NCBI GenBank assembly: GCA_045807765.1
Contig: JBJMGU010000086.1
Coordinates: 1-6,583 of the forward strand
Length of the DNA stretch: 6,583 nucleotides
Direction: 5' to 3'
From: DATENM01 sp045807765
GTDB taxonomy: Bacteria > Acidobacteriota > Blastocatellia > UBA7656
The position numbers were made by a program, and so were the translations under genes. Under the pieces are notes generated by a model that saw only the letters and a program-made list of their open reading frames with translations, did no database searches and was not told the origin of the DNA. This document shows positions 1 through 5,127 of this stretch, one piece after another; position 1 is the stretch's first letter, and every line of letters begins with the position of its first letter.

Positions 1-314
1 GTTCTCGACGATCTCCATTCCATAAGGTGAATGCATACGCTCTCCCGCCACCAGATTCGCGGCAACCGCCGCTTTCAAACTGTGACCCACCTGAGCCAGG
101 AGGAAACATGAAGACTTAGAGCAAGAAAAAGGCCGCGGCCATTTTGAACAGTTAGCGGTCCTGGCGCGCGGCCAATTGAGTAAACTTTCGCAGGCATTGC
201 GCGAAAGACCGCAACCGCGCTGCGCTTGCCAGCCGCCGACACAGCGGCGACAATTGTTTTGAGCCTTATGCTCGTTGCGGGCGCTTGCCGAAATCAATCG
301 AGGGACAATCAATC
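1..314. other. Left-edge region without a supported gene
   Basis: Nothing here can be called a gene with confidence. A minus-strand frame is open from about 315 down to the left edge. Only its last 35 or so codons (below about 105) read like protein, including the stretch VAANLVAGERMHSPYGMEIV, and the part above 130 is rich in Cys and Trp. No credible start with a binding site exists for it, so it may be a fragment of a gene lying to the left, or chance. On the plus strand the three frames close at 23-25, 28-30 and 117-119; the second would end in DLHSIR. A strong SD-ATG at 98-110 is listed separately. No tRNA, terminator or convincing promoter was seen. Confidence 0.5.
98..155 (+). other. 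Strong SD and ATG followed by a stop; possible broken small ORF
   Basis: AGGAGG at 98-103 lies four bases before an ATG at 108, a textbook translation start, but the frame reads Met-Lys-Thr and stops at TAG (117-119). Past that stop the same frame continues SKKKAAAILNS and stops again at 153-155. A second frame, reached by slipping back one base after the second codon, stays open to a TGA near 262 and reads as an amphipathic, Glu/Gln/Arg-containing peptide (for example FEQLAVLARGQLSKLSQALR). This could be a decayed small gene with a frameshift or nonsense change, a minimal three-codon ORF, or coincidence. No family was recognised. Confidence 0.25.
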
Positions 315-869
315 ATGCACAGGCAGGCAGAACCATTGAAAGGCATCCTGATCGGCGCACTGGCCGGGCTGGCCGGCGGCCTGGTGATGGATCAGTTTCA
401 AAACCTCTGTAGCAAGCTGACCGAAGACGACCGGCATTCCCAGCACGCCCACCCGCCGCGCCAGTATGCCGGTGAGCGGCAGCTTGAGGGCGAGCAACAG
501 TCAGAAGACGAAGATGAGCCCGCCACGATCAAAGCCGCCGAAGCCATCTCCGAAGAAATCTTCGATCACGAACTGACCAAATCCGAGCGCCGCATCGCCG
601 GGCCGGCGATGCATTACGCAATGGCGATGTCGAGCGGCATGATGTATGGCGCGGCGGCAGAATGGACGCCGGCGGCGAGCCTCGGCTTCGGGCTGCCGTT
701 TGGCGCGGCGGTCTGGGCAGTCGCCGACGAAGCGGTGGTGCCGCTGCTCGGCCTCTCCAAATCGCCGAGCGCCTACCCTGTGTCGAAGCATCTCTACTCG
801 CTGGCCTCGCACTTCGTCTATGGCGCGGCGACCGAAGCGGCGCGGCGACTGCTGCGCAACGTGATGTGA
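315..869 (+). CDS. DUF1440 (YagU-like) inner-membrane protein
   Basis: This 184-residue protein belongs by pattern to the DUF1440/YagU family of integral inner-membrane proteins, whose biochemical role is not settled; E. coli YagU has been linked to acid tolerance. A Gly/Ala-rich membrane segment (about 9-26) is followed by a long hydrophilic loop with His, Gln, Glu and Asp clusters (about 34-95). Three more hydrophobic segments follow (about 99-116, 122-146 and 157-175). The family-like stretch runs through HYAMAMSSGMMYG, GLPFGAAVWAVADE, VVPLLGLSKSP and SHFVYGAATEAARR. ATG 315 is preferred because GAGGGA (300-305) stands nine bases upstream. An in-frame TTG at 285 would add ten residues and has no good binding site. 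The gene converges on the dehydrogenase with a 51-base gap. The family call is fairly sure; the function is not. Confidence 0.8.
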   Translation: MHRQAEPLKGILIGALAGLAGGLVMDQFQNLCSKLTEDDRHSQHAHPPRQYAGERQLEGEQQSEDEDEPATIKAAEAISEEIFDHELTKSERRIAGPAMHYAMAMSSGMMYGAAAEWTPAASLGFGLPFGAAVWAVADEAVVPLLGLSKSPSAYPVSKHLYSLASHFVYGAATEAARRLLRNVM

Positions 870-920
870 GGATGGTTGAATCAAGTCGCGGGCCTGCAAG
901 ACGCGAGCGCGGCCTGCGCT

Positions 921-1709
921 TCAATACGCTTCGTCGGCGTCGGCGATGATAGTTTTGACTTTCTCGTTGAGCCGCCGCATGCCGCGAATCCAGCGGTCGT
1001 AATCGTCCGACTTGCGGCGAAAGTAATCGAGGACTTCGGGGTGAGGCAGAATCAGAAAGCGCTCGGCACGTAAGCCGTCCGCGACGATGTCGGCGACGCG
1101 GTCAGGGTCGAGCGCGCCGTCGCGCAGGAAACCGCCGCCGCGCGCCTGTTCGAGCATGTTGGTGCGGACACCCTGCGGGCATAAACAAGAGACCTTGATC
1201 CCCTGATCACCATAGGTGATCGCCAGCCATTCGGCGAACGCCACCGCCGCGTGCTTGGTCACCGAGTAGGGCGCCGAGCCGACCTGCGTGAGCAGGCCCG
1301 CCGCCGACGCCGTCTGCAACAGGTAACCGTCGCCGCGCTCAAGCATCTGCGGCAGCACAGCGCGCGCCGCATAGATGTGCGCCATCACATTGATCTTCCA
1401 GATGCGCTCCCAGCCGTCGTCGCTCGCCTCTGGCCCGCCGTCCAGGGCAATGCCGGCATTCGAGCAGAAGAGGTCAACCTGCCCGTAGCGCTCTGTCGCC
1501 TGGGCGACGAGCTGAACGACATCGGCTTCGCGGCTGACATCGGTTCGGGCGGCGAGGCCGGCGATAGATTCGGCGACTTCGCTTGCGCCCGCTTCGTCAA
1601 TATCGGCGACGACGACACGAGCGCCATCGCGGGCGAAGCGGCGGCACAGGGCGCGTCCGATGCCGGTTGCGCCGCCGGTGACGACAGCGACTTTATCTCT
1701 CAGTTCCAT
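921..1709 (-). CDS. Classical short-chain dehydrogenase/reductase (SDR)
   Basis: This is a 262-residue NAD(P)-dependent oxidoreductase with a Rossmann fold, presumably cytosolic. It shows the cofactor motif TGGATGIG (11-18) and an acidic residue, Asp36, at the end of the second strand, which in this family favours NAD(H) over NADP(H). Also visible are Asp57, the SNAG motif (83-86) and the catalytic tetrad Asn107, Ser135, Tyr148 and Lys152 with normal spacing (YSVTK). CPQGVRT (177-183) follows the active site. Length is typical, with a charged C-terminal tail (about 225-262) containing YFRRKSDDYDRWIRGMRRL. The substrate cannot be deduced. The ATG is canonical for the fold (MELRDKVAVVTGG), but no clear Shine-Dalgarno sequence precedes it. 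It is divergent from the M24 peptidase gene and convergent with the DUF1440 gene, so it is probably monocistronic. Confidence 0.93.
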   Translation of the reverse strand: MELRDKVAVVTGGATGIGRALCRRFARDGARVVVADIDEAGASEVAESIAGLAARTDVSREADVVQLVAQATERYGQVDLFCSNAGIALDGGPEASDDGWERIWKINVMAHIYAARAVLPQMLERGDGYLLQTASAAGLLTQVGSAPYSVTKHAAVAFAEWLAITYGDQGIKVSCLCPQGVRTNMLEQARGGGFLRDGALDPDRVADIVADGLRAERFLILPHPEVLDYFRRKSDDYDRWIRGMRRLNEKVKTIIADADEAY

Positions 1710-1731
1710 GTTGGGCAGAGAATATCATAGA

Positions 1732-1763
<32 letters not shown>

Positions 1764-1822
1764 TGCCGGGGCTAGCACACATTACAAGGGCGGCGCAGTT
1801 GACAATCAATAACAGCTACGCC

Positions 1823-1851
1823 CTGACATCATGCCGCAAAGCGGTTATCAT
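1823..1851 (+). promoter_or_regulatory. Candidate sigma70-type promoter for the M24 peptidase
   Basis: CTGACA (1823-1828) and TATCAT (1846-1851) each match the -35 and -10 consensus at five of six positions and are separated by exactly 17 bases. Transcription would begin near 1858, giving a leader of about 38 bases that includes the AAGGAG ribosome binding site. A small inverted repeat, CCGC-AAA-GCGG (1834-1844), lies in the spacer. This is a sequence match only. Promoter consensus in this lineage may differ. Confidence 0.45.
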
Positions 1852-1895
1852 CATGCATCCCACTGAACCTCAACTCGATCTCGAAGGAGAGACTG

Positions 1896-3140
1896 ATGAG
1901 CATTGATCGCAGGGACTTCATGAAATTCAGCGCCCTCGGCGCGCTCGCACTGGCCGCCGACCCGCAGCAGTTGCTCGGGCAGGATGCAGGCCAGTTGCCC
2001 AACATGGCGAAGCAGGCCAGGCCGATCACTCGCGAAGAATATCTTGAGCGTCAGGAGCGCGCCCGCCGTCATATGCGCGACGCCGGGATTGCGGCCATCA
2101 TGCTGACCGGCGGCACCAGTCTTAACTATTTCACCGGCACGCAGTGGGGCAACAGCGAGCGCATGTTCGCGGCAATCATTCCGGCGAAAGGCGAGCTGGC
2201 CTTCGTCACGCCGGCGTTTGAAAAAGACCGCGCCCTTGAGCAGATCAAGTTCGCCGGTGATGTGCGCACCTGGCAGGAAGACGAAAGCCCTTACCGGCTG
2301 GTGGCGCAGATTCTCAAGGATCGCGGCATCACCACCGGCAAGCTCGGCATTGAAGAAACGATAGATTTTCGTTTCTCGGACGGCGTCGCCAAAGCCGCGC
2401 CGACGATTGAGATCACCAGCGCCGACCCGGTGACGGCGCGCTGCCGGCGCGTCAAGACGGCGCACGAGCTTGAACTGAGCCGCCTGGCCAATCAGATCAC
2501 CCTCAAAGCGTACGAGGTGGCGCTGAAGTCATTGCGCGAAGGCATGACGCACGTCGAGCTTGGGCAGAAGGTCGCGGCGGCGCACCGCGAGCTGGGCGCG
2601 CAAGGCGGCGCGCTGGTCTTGTTCGGCGCGTGGTCGGCTTCGCCGCACGGCACGGTCACGCCGCAGAAGCTCAAAGAAGGCGACATCGTTTTAATTGACG
2701 GTGGCTGTTCGGTGATGGGCTACCAATCCGACATCACGCGCACGACGGTCTTTGGCAAGGCATCAGAGAAACAGCTCAAAGTGTGGGAAATCGTCAAGCG
2801 CGCCCAGGCCGCTGCTTTGAAGGCGGCGCGTCCGGGCGTCGCCTGCGAAGACGTAGACGCGGCGGCGCGCAAGGTGATCACCGACGCGGGCTACGGGCCG
2901 GACTATAAATACTTCACGCACCGCGTCGGTCACGGCATCGGCATGGATGGCCACGAATGGACTTATCTGGTGCGCGGCAACAAGACGAAGCTGGAGCCGG
3001 GCATGACCTTCAGCGACGAGCCGGGCATCTACATCCCCGGCGAATTCGGCGTCCGCCTCGAAGACATCATGGTCATCACTGAACGCGGTGCGGAGTTGTT
3101 CACCGGTCAGGCCGCCTCCATTGACAACCCGTGCAGTTGA
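1896..3140 (+). CDS. Tat-exported M24 (Xaa-Pro peptidase/prolidase-like) metallopeptidase
   Basis: This 414-residue protein carries an N-terminal creatinase/prolidase-type domain (about 45-190) and a C-terminal pita-bread M24 peptidase domain (about 195-405). M24 enzymes hydrolyse Xaa-Pro or N-terminal peptide bonds using two metal ions. All five expected ligands are visible: Asp268 (IDGG), Asp279 (SDITRT), His346 (GHGIG), Glu375 (SDEPGIYI) and Glu389 (VRLED). The catalytic-type histidines His251 (SPHGT) and His353 (DGHE) are also present. Spacing matches the archaeal prolidase pattern. The N-terminus DRRDFMKFSALGALALA is a twin-arginine signal with a short hydrophobic core, so export in folded, metal-loaded form is likely. 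AAGGAG at 1884-1889, six bases before the ATG, fixes the start. Substrate specificity (dipeptidase or aminopeptidase P) cannot be told. It probably leads a transcript including msrB, 91 bases downstream. Confidence 0.92.
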   Translation: MSIDRRDFMKFSALGALALAADPQQLLGQDAGQLPNMAKQARPITREEYLERQERARRHMRDAGIAAIMLTGGTSLNYFTGTQWGNSERMFAAIIPAKGELAFVTPAFEKDRALEQIKFAGDVRTWQEDESPYRLVAQILKDRGITTGKLGIEETIDFRFSDGVAKAAPTIEITSADPVTARCRRVKTAHELELSRLANQITLKAYEVALKSLREGMTHVELGQKVAAAHRELGAQGGALVLFGAWSASPHGTVTPQKLKEGDIVLIDGGCSVMGYQSDITRTTVFGKASEKQLKVWEIVKRAQAAALKAARPGVACEDVDAAARKVITDAGYGPDYKYFTHRVGHGIGMDGHEWTYLVRGNKTKLEPGMTFSDEPGIYIPGEFGVRLEDIMVITERGAELFTGQAASIDNPCS

Positions 3141-3158
3141 ACGGTGGATTACAACGCA

Positions 3159-3187
3159 CCGCCGCTTGCAATCCTCGCGGGCGGCGG
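3159..3187 (+). terminator. Hairpin between the M24 gene and msrB
   Basis: CCGCCGC (3159-3165) pairs perfectly with GCGGCGG (3181-3187) around a 15-base loop. A run of four T follows six bases later, which is too short and too distant for a strong intrinsic terminator. It could attenuate read-through from the peptidase gene into msrB or stabilise the upstream mRNA. In GC-rich DNA a 7-bp stem can also arise by chance. Confidence 0.3.
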
Positions 3188-3220
3188 CCAAACTTTTATG
3201 GCAAGAAAGCGATGATCAGC

Positions 3221-3226
3221 GAGGTG
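3221..3226 (+). promoter_or_regulatory. Ribosome binding site deciding the msrB start
   Basis: GAGGTG ends five bases before the ATG at 3232, supporting translation from there and inclusion of the hydrophobic N-terminus. The frame is open further upstream to an ATG at 3088, but that start lies inside the M24 gene and has no comparable site. Confidence 0.6.
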
Positions 3227-3231
3227 CGAGG

Positions 3232-3735
3232 ATGAAATTACTAGCCGGTCTGGCACTCGTCGCGGTGCTCGCGGCGGTCATGGTCGCGGCGGCAATCTCT
3301 AAACACCAGGCACATTCACAAAAGAAAGGGCGAAAGATGACCGATAAAGTAGTCAAAACCGATGAAGAGTGGCGCAAGGAACTGACGCCGGAGCAGTACG
3401 AAGTCACCCGCCACCACGGCACCGAGCGCGCTTTCACCGGCGAGTATTGGGACAATCACGAGAAGGGCAAATACATCTGCGTCTGCTGCGGATTAGAGCT
3501 GTTCAGCTCTGACACCAAGTTCGAATCGGGCACCGGCTGGCCGAGCTTTTTCAAGCCCGTTGATGAAGACAACGTCGAGGTCAAGCACGACACGAGCTAT
3601 GGCATGGTGCGCGACGAAGTGCTGTGCAGCCGCTGCGCGGCGCACCTCGGCCATGTCTTCGACGACGGCCCGCGCCCGACCGGACTGCGTTACTGCATGA
3701 ACTCGGCGGCGCTCAAGTTCGTCAAGGAACAGTAA
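3232..3735 (+). CDS. msrB: Peptide-methionine (R)-S-oxide reductase MsrB, membrane-anchored form
   Basis: This 167-residue protein reduces methionine-R-sulfoxide in proteins back to methionine. Residues 1-22 are a hydrophobic signal or anchor segment followed by a basic linker (KKGRK). The MsrB domain fills about 42-166. Zinc ligands are Cys83 and Cys86 (CVCCG) with Cys132 and Cys135 (CSRC). The catalytic cysteine is Cys155 in RYCMNSAAL, with family residues His138, His141, Phe143 and Asn157 nearby. The position of the usual resolving cysteine in the SGCGWPSF motif is Thr101 (SGTGWPSF), so this is probably a one-Cys type or uses another partner such as Cys85. The anchor lacks a Cys lipobox. 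An internal ATG at 3337 (Met36) starts just before the catalytic domain and could give a soluble form. The gene is probably co-transcribed with the M24 peptidase, fitting a role in repair of exported proteins. Confidence 0.95.
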   Translation: MKLLAGLALVAVLAAVMVAAAISKHQAHSQKKGRKMTDKVVKTDEEWRKELTPEQYEVTRHHGTERAFTGEYWDNHEKGKYICVCCGLELFSSDTKFESGTGWPSFFKPVDEDNVEVKHDTSYGMVRDEVLCSRCAAHLGHVFDDGPRPTGLRYCMNSAALKFVKEQ

Positions 3736-3769
3736 GGGGCTAGGGGCTAGGGGGCTAGGGACTAGGGAT
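3736..3769 (+). repeat. G-rich heptamer array after msrB (GGGGCTA units)
   Basis: The array begins at the base after the msrB TAA stop. Five G-tracts (3736-3739, 3743-3746, 3750-3754, 3758-3760, 3765-3767) are separated by CTA, CTA, CTA and ACTA, and the array ends in AT. This satisfies a G-quadruplex motif in the msrB transcript and on the plus DNA strand. Confidence 0.9.
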
Positions 3770-3841
3770 GAGAAAGAAGCCTTGATACCCGGCCTCTAGC
3801 GCTGGAAGCCAATTACAGGTCAACTGAACCCTTCACGGCCA

Positions 3842-3874
3842 ATCCCTAGTCCCTAGCCCCTGCCCCCTAGCCCC
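3842..3874 (-). repeat. Second G-rich heptamer array, after the HExxH gene
   Basis: Read on the minus strand, this array starts with the G of the HExxH gene's TAG stop. It has five G-tracts separated by CTA, CA, CTA and ACTA and ends in AT. It is the same element as the plus-strand array, differing by one base and a one-base length change, and lies in the sense direction of the gene it follows. Confidence 0.9.
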
Positions 3875-4875
3875 TACTTCTCGAAGTAGCTATCGGTCGA
3901 GAACTTTTCTTTGAGATAACGTGCCCGCCAGCCGCGATCCACACGGTCGAGCAACAGTCCCTCGCCCGCCCCCAGGTAATAGAAAGCCACGCGCTTGTAA
4001 TTCTTCAACTGCAAGCTCGACAACTCTCCAGTGATGTTTTGGCGCAGCTTACTGGCTACCGTTGCAAACGGCGTGTAATCCTTGAGCTGTCGAAATCGCT
4101 TCGTCGGATGGTAAGCGGTCGCCGCCAGACTGGCGACCTGATACTCGGTATACCTGGCAATCCCTTCCTGCCACAATTGAAACGAATAATACTTGTAATC
4201 ATCCGCCGCGAGCGCGGCTTTAAGCTGCCGCCGTGACCGCAGGTAATCCGCCAGCCGCGCCGCAAAATCCGCCTTGCTTGCACCGAGCGCCGCCGCGAGC
4301 TGCCGCGCCATGTCCGATGTCAGGCGATTCACTTCCGCCGAATCGTAGGGATAAGCGAAGCTCAACATCCAGCTCCCCGTCTGGTCGCCGCGCGCCAGAT
4401 CGAGCGCCGCAACGCCGGCGTAATAATCCGGCTGCGTGGTTTGCAGTTGGTGAAAGTGCTCATGCAGCAGGGTCGCAATCCACGGCGTCGAGGTCTTCGC
4501 GTCAGTGTTTTCGGCCTGGCCAACAACAATCGTCGGGATGCCGCCGACTGCCGGGAAGGTCGCAAGCAGGTTGGTCTGGAAAACTCGCGAGCGATAGTAA
4601 ACATCGCTGCTCAACAACGGGTCGTAACCGAGGCGTGTGAAATCGCTCGACGGTTTCGGATGCTTGACGAGGAATTCATGTGTGGGCGTAATCAGCAGGA
4701 TGGCAAACGGCGCTTGCTGCCAGCCTGCCCATATTCGATCACCTAACCAGTCACCGAGCCGGAATGCTTCAGCCAGCCGCACACGATCCACTTCGGGGAT
4801 AGCCGGGCGTGTTTGCGCTGGCGTGGCTTGAGCCAGTGCCAGGACGAAAAGCGCAATCGCAAACCTGATCTTCAT
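3874..4875 (-). CDS. Secreted HExxH zinc-metallopeptidase-like protein, unknown family
   Basis: No named family was recognised for this 333-residue protein. Residues 1-21 form a signal peptide (MKIRFAIALFVLALAQATPA), so it is exported. The motif LLHEHFHQLQ (136-145) contains a perfect HExxH (His138, Glu139, His142), the zinc-binding and catalytic signature of metallopeptidases. About 95 residues later WQEGIARYTEY (235-245) offers Glu237 as a gluzincin-type third ligand, with Glu244 nearby. The C-terminal stretch FYYLGAGEGLLLDRVDRGW (298-316) resembles the closing helix pair of such domains. Peptidase activity is inference; a non-catalytic zinc protein remains possible. ATG 4875 is chosen because GAGGGAG (4887-4881) lies five bases upstream and the signal peptide follows directly; an in-frame ATG at 4902 would add nine polar residues. 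It is convergent with msrB, and its TAG stop forms part of the G-rich repeat. Confidence 0.75.
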   Translation of the reverse strand: MKIRFAIALFVLALAQATPAQTRPAIPEVDRVRLAEAFRLGDWLGDRIWAGWQQAPFAILLITPTHEFLVKHPKPSSDFTRLGYDPLLSSDVYYRSRVFQTNLLATFPAVGGIPTIVVGQAENTDAKTSTPWIATLLHEHFHQLQTTQPDYYAGVAALDLARGDQTGSWMLSFAYPYDSAEVNRLTSDMARQLAAALGASKADFAARLADYLRSRRQLKAALAADDYKYYSFQLWQEGIARYTEYQVASLAATAYHPTKRFRQLKDYTPFATVASKLRQNITGELSSLQLKNYKRVAFYYLGAGEGLLLDRVDRGWRARYLKEKFSTDSYFEK

Positions 4876-4880
4876 TTGTT

Positions 4881-4887
4881 CTCCCTC
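4881..4887 (-). promoter_or_regulatory. Ribosome binding site deciding the HExxH gene start
   Basis: On the minus strand GAGGGAG is followed by five bases and the ATG at 4875. The longer in-frame start at 4902 lies upstream of this site and would push the hydrophobic signal core ten residues inward. Confidence 0.6.
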
Positions 4888-4985
4888 AACTAGCGTGGGC
4901 ACACGGATGATTTAGAAAACCCGCGAGCCGCTAAAAAGTTTCATGAGTTGTGGGATAAAAATGAAGGAAGGCAAAGAGACTGGAG

Positions 4986-5098
4986 CACGGTGAAGCCGAC
5001 GCGGCGACGCGGGGCGAGAAGAAAACGACGCGGCGACACGGTGAAGGAACAACATCGAGCCTTGTCGCTTGGTTTCCCTTCTCCGCGTCGCCGCGTCG
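4986..5098. repeat. CGACGCGG octamer repeats, direct and inverted
   Basis: The octamer CGACGCGG occurs twice in tandem at 4997-5012, and again at 5026-5041 with one A substitution. Its reverse complement CCGCGTCG occurs twice in tandem at 5083-5098. Thus 4997-5012 and 5083-5098 form a perfect 16-bp inverted repeat, which can be lengthened by GAGAAG (5016-5021) pairing with CTTCTC (5077-5082). CACGGTGAAG is also repeated at 4986-4995 and 5037-5046. The element fills the gap between the DUF4142 stop and the HExxH start on the minus strand, where it could fold in the RNA. No ORF inside it looks real. Confidence 0.8.
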
Positions 5099-5127
5099 CT
5101 CCTCGCTGCGTCTCCGCGGCCCATCGA

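Larger units (their letters stand above)
3736..3874. terminator. Large inverted repeat between convergent genes, possible bidirectional terminator
   Basis: The two G-rich arrays face each other across 72 bases. The inner 19 bases (3751-3769 against 3842-3860) are perfectly complementary. Pairing continues outward with one indel and one mismatch to the stop codons of both genes. A transcript reading through from either side would form a long stem. There is no U-tract, so this is not a classical intrinsic terminator, but its position fits a role in stopping or separating convergent transcription. The 72-base loop shows no ORF and no other recognisable feature. Confidence 0.4.

Noticed and set aside
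1..315. Minus-strand open frame reaching the left edge as a gene
   Set aside because: It has no usable start, a Cys/Trp-rich unlikely composition above about 130, and no family match; only the edge part looks protein-like.
870..920. Terminator between the DUF1440 and SDR genes
   Set aside because: Only a 4-bp GCGC stem (908-920) and no T-tract on either strand; not distinguishable from GC-rich background.
501..924. Overlapping minus-strand frames opposite the DUF1440 gene
   Set aside because: They are Arg-rich complements of a recognised membrane protein and lack ribosome binding sites.
1251..1730. 159-codon plus-strand frame opposite the SDR gene
   Set aside because: The minus strand carries all SDR motifs in order; this frame is its complement and matches no family.
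1799..1804. Perfect TTGACA as a -35 box
   Set aside because: No acceptable -10 lies 16-18 bases downstream; the CTGACA/TATCAT pair a little further on has better overall spacing.
1851..2465. 204-codon minus-strand frame opposite the M24 gene
   Set aside because: It runs antisense to the Tat signal and N-terminal domain of a well-supported peptidase and has no start signal.
3088..3231. Upstream in-frame extension of msrB overlapping the M24 gene
   Set aside because: It lies partly in the M24 coding sequence, encodes an Arg-rich segment without similarity to MsrB, and the start at 3232 has a binding site and a proper hydrophobic N-terminus.
3736..3874. CRISPR-like or telomere-like array
   Set aside because: There are no unique spacers between repeats, units are only 7 bases, and the location is internal between two genes.
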